Source: UKL13-2 sp038321965 (GTDB lineage: Bacteria; Pseudomonadota; Gammaproteobacteria; Burkholderiales; Usitatibacteraceae). Taken from it: DNA of 64,000 nt. This document shows positions 8,418-17,222 of the stretch, piece by piece. The notes under the pieces were generated by a model. That model was given only the letters and a program-made list of their open reading frames with translations, made no database searches and had not been told where the DNA came from. Within the stretch, counting starts at the first letter, position 1, and each line of letters starts with the position of its first letter. The stretch is from contig JBBQFL010000006.1 of NCBI GenBank assembly GCA_038321965.1, forward strand, positions 1 to 64,000. Reading direction: 5' to 3'. The translations under genes and the position numbers were made by a program.

Positions 8418-9374
8418 TCATTTCGCGTAGAAAACCCAAAATGCCTGCCCCGCATTCGTCCAAACACTGATATCGGAAAACCCCGCCTCGCGAAGCATTG
8501 CATCGAACTGCTCACGCGAATACTTGTACGAATTTTCGGAATGTATCCGCTCGCCTTTTGCGAATACCCGCGCAGTTCCACCGATTATTACTTGCTGTTC
8601 AGCTAAGGACTCCAAGTGCATTTCGACGCGGCCAAGTCGTTCGTTGTACGCACCAACATGCTGCCAGCGGCGCTCATCAAAATCAGCATTGATGACACGG
8701 TTGATGTGGCGCAAGGCATTCAAATTAAAGGCCGCCGTCACGCCGAGTGCATCGGCGTAGGCTGCATCGAGATGACGCTTTTCCTTCTTTGCATCGACGC
8801 CGATCAGCAGACTGGCGCCCCCGGAGGCAAGGCGCATTTGGCGCAAGAACTGCGTCGCTGCCGGTGGCGTGAAGTTACCGATGCTTGATCCGGGATAGAA
8901 AAGCGTCGTCGGCCCGCTCAACAAGTGGGCAGGAAGCTCAAGCTGCTGTGAAAAATCCGTGATCAGGCCGATCATTTCAATTTCCGGAAACTCTGGTGCC
9001 ATATTGGCCAGTGCGGTCTCCATTGATGGTCCGGCGATATCCACGGCCAGGTAGCGCCGCGGTTGGATGAACGGCAGCCACGACATCGCTTTGCAACAGT
9101 CACCCGCACCAAGATCGACAAAAGTGCCACAGGCGCCTACCCGCGCGCTGATTTCGCTCCGGTACTGCTGGAAAATCGCGCGTTCGGTACGCGTCGGATA
9201 GTACTCATCCAGTTGGCAGATCGCCGCGTAGAGAGCGCAACCTAGCGGATCGTAAAAGTATTTGGGCTCAATTGTGGCCGGATTTTCACGCAGACCAGTG
9301 ACGAGCCGTTCAATTTCAGCCGCGTGGTCGACATGCAAACGGTCAAGCATTTGGTAGCCGATTGGCGCAGTCAT
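8418..9374 (-). CDS. egtD: L-histidine N-alpha-methyltransferase EgtD
   Basis: EgtD trimethylates histidine to hercynine, the shared precursor of ergothioneine and selenoneine. The 318-residue protein shows the family features: IEPKYFYDPLGCALYAAICQ near the N terminus, LDEYYPTRTE, a SAM site (FVDLGAGDCCKAMSWL), LFYPGSSIGNFTP, and the C-terminal IHSENSYKYS segment that shapes the histidine pocket. I took ATG 9374. The open frame continues to 9581, but that part has no family match and overlaps the transporter leader region. It is on the opposite strand to egtB, with its 5' end facing the ABC transporter genes. Confidence 0.95.
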   Translation of the reverse strand: MTAPIGYQMLDRLHVDHAAEIERLVTGLRENPATIEPKYFYDPLGCALYAAICQLDEYYPTRTERAIFQQYRSEISARVGACGTFVDLGAGDCCKAMSWLPFIQPRRYLAVDIAGPSMETALANMAPEFPEIEMIGLITDFSQQLELPAHLLSGPTTLFYPGSSIGNFTPPAATQFLRQMRLASGGASLLIGVDAKKEKRHLDAAYADALGVTAAFNLNALRHINRVINADFDERRWQHVGAYNERLGRVEMHLESLAEQQVIIGGTARVFAKGERIHSENSYKYSREQFDAMLREAGFSDISVWTNAGQAFWVFYAK

Positions 9375-9422
9375 AGGGTCATCATTTCGTTGATCATTTC
9401 GTGTAATCTGTCGGAGAATTTT

Positions 9423-9539
9423 ATGGAAAAGCATACCGTGTTTCGACGGCGGTTGACGATTCCTGCTTTGCTTTGTTTTCTGTCTTTGTTGAGAGTTCTG
9501 CCTAGTTTCGTCAACCAACCCAGGAGTTTGCCATGCTGA
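9423..9539 (+). CDS. Possible 38-residue leader peptide before the ABC importer
   Basis: An ATG at 9423 with GGAG seven bases upstream opens a 38-codon frame. It encodes a basic start (MEKHTVFRRR), a hydrophobic stretch rich in Leu and Pro, and a final Cys, then stops at TGA 9537-9539. That stop overlaps the binding-protein start (ATG 9533), so the two could be translationally coupled. No homolog is known to me. It could be a leader peptide or a chance frame. Confidence 0.35.
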   Translation: MEKHTVFRRRLTIPALLCFLSLLRVLPSFVNQPRSLPC

Positions 9540-10399
9540 TCCCGTCCCGCTCACGTACGATGAAGTGTATTTCTGCCGCATTCGCTGTGCTGCTGTGCTC
9601 TGCAGCCCTGGCGCAAACCACGCTCAAGGTTTCCGCCATTCCCGATGAAAGCCCTACCGAGCTATTGCGAAAGTTTTCCCCCCTTGGCAAGTATCTCGAA
9701 AGCAAAATCGGCATGAAGGTTGAATTCACGCCAGTCACCGATTACGCCGCGACGGTTGAAGGCTTGGCGGCGAAGAAAATTGATCTCGTTTGGTACGGCG
9801 GCTTCACCTTCGTGCAGGCGCGCCTCAAGACCGGCAACGCCATCCCGATCGCCCAGCGCGAGGAAGACGAGAAATTCCGTTCGGTATTCATCACCCAACC
9901 CAACAGTGGCATCAACAGTCTCAAAGACCTCAACGGCAAGACGTTTACCTTCGGTGCGCCTTCCTCCACGTCGGGCTCGTTGATGCCCCGCTATTTCATG
10001 ATGAAAGAAGGCATCGATCCTGACAAGGCGTTAAAACGTGTTGCGTTCTCAGGCGCCCACGACGCGACCGCGCTGCAAGTTGCGGGTGGCAAGGTAGATG
10101 CAGGTGCGCTCAATATTTCCGTCTATGAAAAGATGTTGGCTGAAAAGAAAATTGATGCCGCGCAAGTCAAAGTGTTCTACACCACCCCTGGTTACTACGA
10201 CTACAACTGGACAGTGCGTGGCGACCTGGATCCGGTATTGATCAAGAAGTTGACCGATGCGTTCCTGTCGCTCGATGCCAACAATCCCGAACACAAAGAA
10301 ATTCTCGCATTGCAACGCGCAACGCGTTTCATCGCAACGAAGCCCGAGAATTACAAGAGCATCGAAGAAGCGGCCCGCTCGGCTGGCTTGTTGAAATAG
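9533..10399 (+). CDS. ABC transporter substrate-binding protein, PhnD-like, putative selenate/selenium type
   Basis: A periplasmic binding protein of 288 residues with a signal peptide (CISAAFAVLLCSAALAQ; cleavage after ALA is likely). The fold is that of phosphonate/phosphite-type PhnD binding proteins: LKVSAIPDESPTELLRKFSP, VEFTPVTDYAATVEGLAAKK, DLVWYGGFTFVQAR, and TFGAPSSTSGSLMPRYFM. From memory, the VSAIPDE and YGGFTFVQAR signatures match the family curated as putative selenate ABC transporter binding proteins rather than classical PhnD. The neighbouring senA and senB support a selenium oxyanion as ligand, but phosphonate or phosphite is not excluded. GGAG lies six bases before the start. 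Confidence 0.82.
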   Translation: MLIPSRSRTMKCISAAFAVLLCSAALAQTTLKVSAIPDESPTELLRKFSPLGKYLESKIGMKVEFTPVTDYAATVEGLAAKKIDLVWYGGFTFVQARLKTGNAIPIAQREEDEKFRSVFITQPNSGINSLKDLNGKTFTFGAPSSTSGSLMPRYFMMKEGIDPDKALKRVAFSGAHDATALQVAGGKVDAGALNISVYEKMLAEKKIDAAQVKVFYTTPGYYDYNWTVRGDLDPVLIKKLTDAFLSLDANNPEHKEILALQRATRFIATKPENYKSIEEAARSAGLLK

Positions 10400-10474
10400 A
10401 CTTTTCCCCTTCCGAAAGCGCCTGATCGCCCTGTGGCTGCTGGGACGACAGGCCTTTCGGAGCGAGTACCCTTC

Positions 10475-11296
10475 ATGACTGTTTCGCTGGAAAATGTCAC
10501 AGTACGCTTGGGCCGCGGGAGCGATGCCCGGGTAGCGATCGACTGCATGACGCTCGATTTTGAGAGTGGCGAGCAAGTTGCCATCATCGGCCCATCGGGT
10601 GCCGGCAAGACAACGCTGCTTCACACGCTGGCCTGCGCACACGAGCCCGCCTCCGGCACGCTGTTGATCGACGGCCTGAACCCCTGGACGATGAACGACG
10701 CGGATCGACATCGTCAGCGAGGACGCGCCTTTCTTGCGCCGCAAGCGCCGCCATTGCCGCCGCGCCAGCGTGTCATCACCGCCGTACTTGCAGGGCGGCT
10801 TCCGCAACAATCGACCTGGCAGGCGCTGCGATCGCTGGTTTACCCGCTGGATGCGGCGGCCGCAAGGGACGCGCTGGCGGCATTCAAGCTGGAGGATAAA
10901 CTCACATTGCGCTGCGATCGCCTTTCCGGTGGTGAGCGTCAACGGGTGGGGCTGGCGAGGATGCTTTTGTCCAACGCGCCATTGATTCTGCTCGACGAGC
11001 CCGTGTCGGCACTCGATCCGGTGCTCGGTGCGGCGGCGCTGGAGACGGCGCAGATTGCGGCCAGGCAGGGCAACGCAACACTGGTGGTGAGTCTGCACGA
11101 CGTAAATTTGGCGCGCCACCGCTTCCAGCGGCTGATCGGCGTCCGTGAGGGACGTGTGCAATTTGATCTGCGTAGCGAGCTTGTCACCGACGAACTGCTG
11201 GCCGGCCTTTATGGCGCTGAATTGACACTGGCAGTGAGCGAGCTGACGCTGCCCGACGTGGACAACCCCGCGCCTAAAATGACCCGTTGCTTCTGA
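10475..11296 (+). CDS. Phosphonate-type ABC transporter ATP-binding protein
   Basis: The ATPase of the importer, 273 residues. Walker A is GPSGAGKTTLL, the signature is LSGGERQRVGLARML, Walker B is LILLDEPVSALD, and the switch His lies in VVSLHDVNLARHRF. It resembles PhnC. The ATG at 10475 opens the conserved MTVSLENVTVRLG start. A reading frame extending to 10433 adds nothing recognisable. The stop TGA overlaps the ATG of the first permease (TGATG at 11294-11298). Confidence 0.9.
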   Translation: MTVSLENVTVRLGRGSDARVAIDCMTLDFESGEQVAIIGPSGAGKTTLLHTLACAHEPASGTLLIDGLNPWTMNDADRHRQRGRAFLAPQAPPLPPRQRVITAVLAGRLPQQSTWQALRSLVYPLDAAAARDALAAFKLEDKLTLRCDRLSGGERQRVGLARMLLSNAPLILLDEPVSALDPVLGAAALETAQIAARQGNATLVVSLHDVNLARHRFQRLIGVREGRVQFDLRSELVTDELLAGLYGAELTLAVSELTLPDVDNPAPKMTRCF

Positions 11297-12126
11297 TGCA
11301 TGCTGATTCACAACATTGGCGCGATCCAGCGTGGAGCGGTCGACTCACACTGTTCCTGGTATCGCTGCTGATACTGTTGCCGACCGGCTATTTCGCCGAA
11401 TTCAACCCGCTAGTACTGCTGGACAAGAACAGCCTGCGGACCAGTGGCCATTTCCTCGCCACGTTTCTGCCACCGGCGCACTCGAGCGAGTTCCTGCGAC
11501 TGGCCGCTGCCGCAGCTTGGAAGACGGTCGCGATTGCGACGGTCGGCATATTTTTCGCACTGCTGATAGCGGTGCCATTGGCGATCATCGCCAACCAGGC
11601 GCTGTCGATATCGAAAATCGGGCGGGACCGCTTGTGTACGCTTTGCCAATCCTTCCGCTATGCGATCCGCTGGTTGCTCATCGCATTGCGCAGCATCCCT
11701 GAATTAGTGTGGGCGTTGCTGTTCGTGCGTGCCGTCGGCTTGGGCGACACGGCGGGCGTCATGGCCATCGCCCTCACGTACGGTGGCATGCTCGGCAAGG
11801 TGTTCATCGAAATTTTCGAATCGAGCGAACCAGAAGCCACCCGCGCACTGCTTCGAAACGGCGCAGGACGGATGCAGGCGTTTTTTTACGGTACCCTGCC
11901 CGCCTGCCTGCCTGAACTGGTGTCATATACAGTCTATCGATGGGAATGCGCCATTCGCGCCTCGGTCATCATGGGATTCGTCGGCGCCGGCGGCCTGGGC
12001 CAGCAAATGGAACTGTCGATGCGCATGCTGGCCGGTGCCGAAGTCTTCACGTTTCTGGCAATTTTCGTGATACTGGTCTGGATCGCCGATCTCATCAGTC
12101 GCGAGCTACGAAGGATTCTCGATTGA
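11296..12126 (+). CDS. Phosphonate-type ABC transporter permease, first subunit
   Basis: A PhnE-like inner-membrane permease of 276 residues with about six membrane helices. The ATPase-coupling EAA-like segment is EATRALLRNGAGRMQAFFYGTLP (first bases near 11830) and the C-terminal GFVGAGGLGQQME motif is typical of this importer class. I chose ATG 11296, which overlaps the ATPase stop, over a TTG three codons upstream. It pairs with the second permease as a heterodimer. The stop overlaps that gene's start. Confidence 0.88.
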   Translation: MHADSQHWRDPAWSGRLTLFLVSLLILLPTGYFAEFNPLVLLDKNSLRTSGHFLATFLPPAHSSEFLRLAAAAAWKTVAIATVGIFFALLIAVPLAIIANQALSISKIGRDRLCTLCQSFRYAIRWLLIALRSIPELVWALLFVRAVGLGDTAGVMAIALTYGGMLGKVFIEIFESSEPEATRALLRNGAGRMQAFFYGTLPACLPELVSYTVYRWECAIRASVIMGFVGAGGLGQQMELSMRMLAGAEVFTFLAIFVILVWIADLISRELRRILD

Positions 12127-12926
12127 ATACGCGAGGGCGAAATGCCGAACAGGCAAAGCCCGCGTTGCGTGCACGGGCCTGGTTGGTCGGCATCAGCATT
12201 CTGGCACTGCTAATCGCGTCGTTCAGCAGCCTCACTGGAGACTGGGCTGGTCTTTTCAGTATTGAAGCTGCCAAAAGCATGTTCAGTTTATTTGCCGGTT
12301 TTTTTCCTCCAGCCGCCGATACGCCTTACCTGAAAAAAATCGCCTTCGCCACTATCGAGACGCTGGCGATATCCTGGCTCGGCACGTTGCTCGCGGTCGT
12401 GGCGGGCTTGTTTCTCGCGCTGCCAGCAGCTGGCTACTGGGGGCCGTTCGCGCGTGCACCAACTCGTTTCCTGCTCAACGTGCTGCGGGCAATTCCCGAA
12501 TTGGTATGGGCAGCACTGCTGGTCATTGCTGCAGGGTTAGGCCCTTTTCCTGGCACGCTCGCGCTGGCCTTGCATACCTCGGGTGTACTGGGGCGGCTAT
12601 TTGCCGAATCGCTTGAAAACGCTTCGCCCGAACCGATGGCTGCGTTACAACGCAACGGTGTTTCGGCGGTACCTGCGTTTTGTTACGGTACGCTGCCGAC
12701 CATCATTCCGCAACTCGTCAGCTATACCTTGTACCGCTGGGAAAACAACATACGCGCCGCCAGTGTTCTGGGCGTCGCCGGTGCGGGCGGCTTGGGGCAG
12801 ATGCTCCACTTTCATTTGTCTTTGCTGCAATACCGCGAGACCGGCACTATTCTGCTCGCGATGATATTGCTGGTGGCGCTAGTCGATGCACTGAGCAACA
12901 GACTGCGCAATCGCTTGTTAGGGTAG
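12123..12926 (+). CDS. Phosphonate-type ABC transporter permease, second subunit
   Basis: The partner permease, 267 residues, also PhnE-like: PEPMAALQRNGVSAVPAFCYG is the coupling segment and VAGAGGLGQMLHFH the C-terminal signature. The likely start is TTG at 12123, which overlaps the stop of the first permease (ATTGA). A frame extending back to 11940 would overlap that gene by about 190 bp and is rejected. Two different permeases with one ATPase and one binding protein make a complete importer. Confidence 0.85.
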   Translation: MNTRGRNAEQAKPALRARAWLVGISILALLIASFSSLTGDWAGLFSIEAAKSMFSLFAGFFPPAADTPYLKKIAFATIETLAISWLGTLLAVVAGLFLALPAAGYWGPFARAPTRFLLNVLRAIPELVWAALLVIAAGLGPFPGTLALALHTSGVLGRLFAESLENASPEPMAALQRNGVSAVPAFCYGTLPTIIPQLVSYTLYRWENNIRAASVLGVAGAGGLGQMLHFHLSLLQYRETGTILLAMILLVALVDALSNRLRNRLLG

Positions 12927-12940
12927 GGGAATTTCCGCAT

Positions 12941-13005
12941 AAACACCAGCAATGATGCGGTGTTCGGACCATAAACTGCCTGCGATGTGCGCCAATGCTA
13001 GGGTT
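12941..13005. repeat. Dispersed 65-bp palindrome, copy 2
   Basis: AAACACCAGCAATGATGCGG at the left end and CGCCAATGCTAGGGTT at the right end are imperfect complements. It sits between convergent genes (the permease and the ybbP-like gene) and may act as a bidirectional transcript end. Confidence 0.6.
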
Positions 13006-13041
13006 CTCAATCAAAATTTAGAGCAACAAGCGCCGGTAACT

Positions 13042-15543
13042 TCAGGCCACCCCACGAATCGTCACCAACGGCGGCGTAGAAACTGCCTTACGCGTCCCCA
13101 GCAGCCCAGCCAGCGCAATACCAGCACCACCGCCCACAATGCCAATCAGCGGAATCAACAAATTCGGTGAATAAGGCACACCCAGTACTTTATCCGACAG
13201 CACCATCGCCAACCCCATTGCGCCAACACTTGCGATCAGCCCCGACAGCAGACCAATGGCCAGAAACTCTGCAAGTTGTACGACGACCATTTGCTTGCGG
13301 CTTGCACCCAGCGTACGCATGATTGCCGCGTCGTACACGCGCTCGTCCTGCGTGGCAGCGATGGCGGCGTAGAGCACGACCAGCCCCGCGGCGAGCGCGA
13401 ACATGAAGACGAACGAGACCGCGTCGGCGACCTGATTGGTGATGGTGCGTACCTGCGCCATGATCGCGGTCAGGTCGATTACCGACACATTCGGAAATTG
13501 TTTGACCAGGCCATTGACCACAGCCTCATTACCGGGCGGCAAATGAAAACTGGTGATGTAGCTCGCCGGATAGCTCTCCAGTACGCCGGGGCTGGAGATG
13601 ACGAAGAAGTTGGCCTTGAACGAGTCCCACTCGACTTTGCGCAGGCTAGTGACTTTGGCGGTGAAACGCGAGCCGGCAATATCGTAGGTCAGGGTATCGT
13701 CGAGCTTGATACCCAGCGATTTTGCGATGCCTTCTTCGACCGAAAACTGTTTCTCGGTGGTATTGGCCGGCCAGAATGTTCCCGAGACAATTTTGTTGTC
13801 GGCCTGCATCGTCGATGCCCACGAAAGATTGAATTCGCGCTCGCTGGTGCGTTTGGCGCGCTCGTCGGCATAGCCCGCAGGCACCACCGGTTTACCGTTG
13901 ATTTCGACCAGCCGCCCGCGCACCATCGGGTACAGATCCGGCGTGCTCATATTGCGTGACGCAAAATAACGCTTCACCTCGGCCAGTTGATCGCCCTGGA
14001 TGTTGATGACGAAACGATTGGGCATGTCCGGCTTCATCGAACTCTGCCAACCAGCGATAAGGTCGGTGCGCACCAATGTCAGTAGCAGCATCGCCATCAG
14101 GCCGAGCCCCAGCGCCATGATCTGCACGAGGCTGCCGCCAGCGTGCCGCTTCATGTTGGCGATGCCATAGCGCCACGATCCAGACGTTGCGCCGCGCAAA
14201 CTGGACGCAAAATTGATCAGCAGCCATCCAGCCAACGCAGCGACCGCCAGCGCCCCCACAAAACCGCCCAGCGCGATGGTGCCCAGCTTGACATCGCCGG
14301 CGCGCCAGATGATGAGTGCTGCCAGTGTCACAAAGCCCAGCAAATAGGCAAACGTGGCGCCCGCATCAAACGGGTCCACATCGCGGCGCAATACCCGCAG
14401 CGTGGATACCTTGCGCAGCGACAGCAACGGCGGCAGCGTGAAACCCAACAACAACACGAGGCCGATTACCGAACCCTGGATCGCGGGGATCAACGTCGGT
14501 GCCGGCAGCTCAACAGTGAGGAAACCACTGAGCATCGCCGCCAATACGCCTTGCGCCGCGTAACCCGCTGCCGAGCCGACGATGCAGGCAAACACACCCA
14601 AGAACAAAAACTGGATGAGGTTCAACGAGAAAATATCCGCCTGCGTCGCCCCCAGACAGCGCATCATCGCGGCACCATCCATCTGCCGCTGCGAAAACCG
14701 CCGTGCCGCCAGCGCGACAGCTACCGATGCCAGCACCACAGACAATAAAGCGGCCAATCCAAGAAAACGCTGCGCCCGCTCGAGCGCGACACGCACTTCC
14801 GAGCGGGCATCACGCACACCTTCGACGCGCTCACCACGTTGCAATTTCCCCGCGAACGTCGAACGGAATTCTTCTACCACTTTGGGCTCGCCCGAGAGCA
14901 GGAAACGGTAGGTGGCACGGCTGCCAACCTGCACCAGACGCGTTCCCGGCAGATCCTGCATATTCAGCATCACGCGCGGCGCGATGCCGAAGTAATCGAG
15001 CACGCTGTCGGGCTCCTTGATGATGATCGCCGCAATTTTCAGTTTCAGCGCACCGACGCGCAACTCATCGCCGACCTTGGCATTGATCCTGGCCAGCAAC
15101 ACCTCCGGAACCCAGATGGTTCCTGGTGCCGGTATCCCAGCCGCGTCGCGCGGGGCTGCGCCGGGTGCGTCAGCGATACGTATCTTGCCGCGCAGCGGAA
15201 AACCATCGGTAATGGCCTTTATCTCGGCGAGATTGACGCCTTGTCCGTTTTCCTGATCGCCAGAAACCATACTGGGAAACGTCGTCGTTTCGGCGGTATT
15301 GAGATTGAGGCGCGTGGCTTCATCGCGAAACTTCGCGGCAATCGGTTTATCGGTCAGCAAGACAGCGTCTGCCGCGATCAACTCACTGGCCTGCCGGTTC
15401 AGGGCGGATTCGACACGATCGGCGAAGAATGAAACCGTCGTCACACTCATGACCGCAATGAGTAAGGCAACCAAGAGAACGCGTGCCTCGGTGGATTTAG
15501 CATTGCGGCGGAACATGCGAAGCGCCAGAGTGAGTTTGTTCAT
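13042..15543 (-). CDS. ybbP: FtsX-like ABC permease, YbbP type
   Basis: An 833-residue membrane protein with two FtsX-type domains. The N terminus has a first helix (RVLLVALLIAVMSVTTVSFFADRVE), then a large extracytoplasmic MacB-PCD-like region, a central group of helices, a second soluble region and a final group of three helices. This double arrangement matches YbbP of the YbbA-YbbP complex, whose E. coli genes lie beside tesA, as here. The likely role is extrusion of a lipid-like or hydrophobic molecule with the ATPase encoded 6 bp upstream. The substrate is unknown. Confidence 0.88.
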   Translation of the reverse strand: MNKLTLALRMFRRNAKSTEARVLLVALLIAVMSVTTVSFFADRVESALNRQASELIAADAVLLTDKPIAAKFRDEATRLNLNTAETTTFPSMVSGDQENGQGVNLAEIKAITDGFPLRGKIRIADAPGAAPRDAAGIPAPGTIWVPEVLLARINAKVGDELRVGALKLKIAAIIIKEPDSVLDYFGIAPRVMLNMQDLPGTRLVQVGSRATYRFLLSGEPKVVEEFRSTFAGKLQRGERVEGVRDARSEVRVALERAQRFLGLAALLSVVLASVAVALAARRFSQRQMDGAAMMRCLGATQADIFSLNLIQFLFLGVFACIVGSAAGYAAQGVLAAMLSGFLTVELPAPTLIPAIQGSVIGLVLLLGFTLPPLLSLRKVSTLRVLRRDVDPFDAGATFAYLLGFVTLAALIIWRAGDVKLGTIALGGFVGALAVAALAGWLLINFASSLRGATSGSWRYGIANMKRHAGGSLVQIMALGLGLMAMLLLTLVRTDLIAGWQSSMKPDMPNRFVINIQGDQLAEVKRYFASRNMSTPDLYPMVRGRLVEINGKPVVPAGYADERAKRTSEREFNLSWASTMQADNKIVSGTFWPANTTEKQFSVEEGIAKSLGIKLDDTLTYDIAGSRFTAKVTSLRKVEWDSFKANFFVISSPGVLESYPASYITSFHLPPGNEAVVNGLVKQFPNVSVIDLTAIMAQVRTITNQVADAVSFVFMFALAAGLVVLYAAIAATQDERVYDAAIMRTLGASRKQMVVVQLAEFLAIGLLSGLIASVGAMGLAMVLSDKVLGVPYSPNLLIPLIGIVGGGAGIALAGLLGTRKAVSTPPLVTIRGVA

Positions 15544-15549
15544 GCTGGC

Positions 15550-16260
15550 CTACATCGCCATTTCAGATTGACGATCCTCGGTGCTGACCATGCCTGCATC
15601 GATAAACAACCGTCGACCGCAACGCGCCGCCAGCCCTGCATCGTGGGTCACAAGAATGAGTGTGGTGCCGCGTTCGCGGTTAAGCTCAAATAGCAAATCG
15701 ATCATCGCGCGCCCGGTCTTGGCGTCGAGATTTCCGGTGGGTTCGTCGGCGAACAACAGTTTGGGCTCAGTCACAAAAGCGCGGGCAATAGCGACGCGCT
15801 GCTGTTCACCGCCGGATAGCTGCTTTGGATAATGCTTGACACGCGCGGCCAGACCCACCCGATCCAGAATCGATTTGGCACGCTGCGCGGCATCAGCAAC
15901 GCCGCCCAATTCCAGCGGCAACATTACATTTTCCAGTGCGGTAAGGGACGGCAAAAGTTGAAACGACTGGAACACAAATCCGACCAGTCGTCCGCGCAGT
16001 CGAGCCCGGCCATCCTCATTGAGTGCGAATAAGTCCTCGTCAGCGATGAAAACTTTTCCTTCGGTAGGTGTATCCAAGCCTGCCATGAGCCCGAGCAACG
16101 TGGACTTGCCGGAGCCCGACGCGCCGACGACAGCGACGGTATCGCCCGCCTCCACATTAAAATTGGCACCATTGACAATGACCAGTTCGGCTTCGGATGT
16201 CGTCACGCGCTTGGTGAGCTTTTCGACGCGCACGATGAAGTTTGAATTTGGATTGCTCAT
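15550..16260 (-). CDS. ybbA: ABC transporter ATP-binding protein, YbbA type
   Basis: A LolD/MacB-type ATPase of 236 residues. Walker A is GASGSGKSTLLG, the signature is LSGGEQQRVAIARAF, Walker B is LLFADEPTGNLD, and the His switch is LILVTHDAG. It is first in a two-gene minus-strand operon with the YbbP-like permease. ATG 16260 is preferred to a GTG four codons upstream at 16272. Neither has a clear Shine-Dalgarno sequence. Its 5' end is divergent from the TesA-like esterase with about 250 bp between, the same gene neighbourhood as in E. coli. Confidence 0.9.
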   Translation of the reverse strand: MSNPNSNFIVRVEKLTKRVTTSEAELVIVNGANFNVEAGDTVAVVGASGSGKSTLLGLMAGLDTPTEGKVFIADEDLFALNEDGRARLRGRLVGFVFQSFQLLPSLTALENVMLPLELGGVADAAQRAKSILDRVGLAARVKHYPKQLSGGEQQRVAIARAFVTEPKLLFADEPTGNLDAKTGRAMIDLLFELNRERGTTLILVTHDAGLAARCGRRLFIDAGMVSTEDRQSEMAM

Positions 16261-16511
16261 TTGGTCGGTCACGGGTTTGGGGATGGCGAGGTTGGCCCGA
16301 AAGTTTTCCCGTCAGATGCTTGTGCCGGGGAAAGGTCTTTGAGCGTGGATAATGGTGGCGTAAGGAGCGTGGCGGCAACAGTCATGTAGTTAGGAATCAG
16401 CGCATTGTCTACTGTAAGACGCAGGAATTTTGTCAGAGCGCCACCACGGGCACCCTTGTTTTCTGACCAAGCGCCGAAATATGGATTGAAACGCGATAGA
16501 AAGCGGATTTT

Positions 16512-17222
16512 ATGAAGGTTGGCGTGAAGATACAGTTTTCAAGCGAGTTGGCTGCAAATCGCGGAATTCATTTCTGTAGACTTGTCTTGTTCGCCATTGT
16601 GACCGCGTTTCTCTTCGCACCGTTCCCGGCGGCAGCAAAGGAAAGCAGCAACGTTCGCGAACGCGTGATGGTCTTTGGCGACAGTCTTTCCGCTGCCTAT
16701 GGTATCAATCCCAAGGATGGCTGGGTTGCCTTGATGGCGGCCAAGTTGCAACCTCAGGGAATTTCAGTGGTCAACGCCAGCATCAGCGGAGAAACCTCTC
16801 GGGGCGGCGTGAGCCGGATAAAAACGGACCTTGCGCGACTCAGCCCGACCATCGTGATTATTGCGCTGGGGGCCAACGACGCGCTGCGCGGACTGCCGAA
16901 TGCGGACACGCGAAAAAATCTGGAAGCGATCATAACGGCATCGCGTGCTGCCAGCGCACGTGTGGTGATCGCTGGTATCCAGATCCCGCCGAATTACGGG
17001 CTCGAATACGCTCAGCAGTTCCGCGATATGTATCCCGATCTCGCGGCAAAATACAAGCTCCCATTCGTCCCATTTCTGCTTGAAGGCATCGCCGACAAAC
17101 TCGAACTCTTTCAGGCTGACCGACTGCACCCGATTGCTGCTGCACAACCACGGATCGTCGAAAACGTGCTGCCCGCCGTCTGGCAGGCCATCGGCAAGAC
17201 CAGCGCTGCCGCGCGAAAATGA
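16512..17222 (+). CDS. tesA: TesA-like GDSL arylesterase/thioesterase
   Basis: A secreted SGNH-family hydrolase of 236 residues. A hydrophobic signal (LVLFAIVTAFLFAPFPAAAKE) directs it to the periplasm. The four family blocks are present: nucleophile Ser in FGDSLSAAYG, Gly in NASISGETSRGG, Asn in LGANDALRG, and the Asp/His pair in DRLHP. E. coli TesA has thioesterase, protease and lysophospholipase activity in vitro. It is divergent from the YbbA/YbbP-like genes and overlaps mnmH by four bases (ATGA), so it is cotranscribed with a tRNA-modification gene. Confidence 0.9.
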   Translation: MKVGVKIQFSSELAANRGIHFCRLVLFAIVTAFLFAPFPAAAKESSNVRERVMVFGDSLSAAYGINPKDGWVALMAAKLQPQGISVVNASISGETSRGGVSRIKTDLARLSPTIVIIALGANDALRGLPNADTRKNLEAIITASRAASARVVIAGIQIPPNYGLEYAQQFRDMYPDLAAKYKLPFVPFLLEGIADKLELFQADRLHPIAAAQPRIVENVLPAVWQAIGKTSAAARK

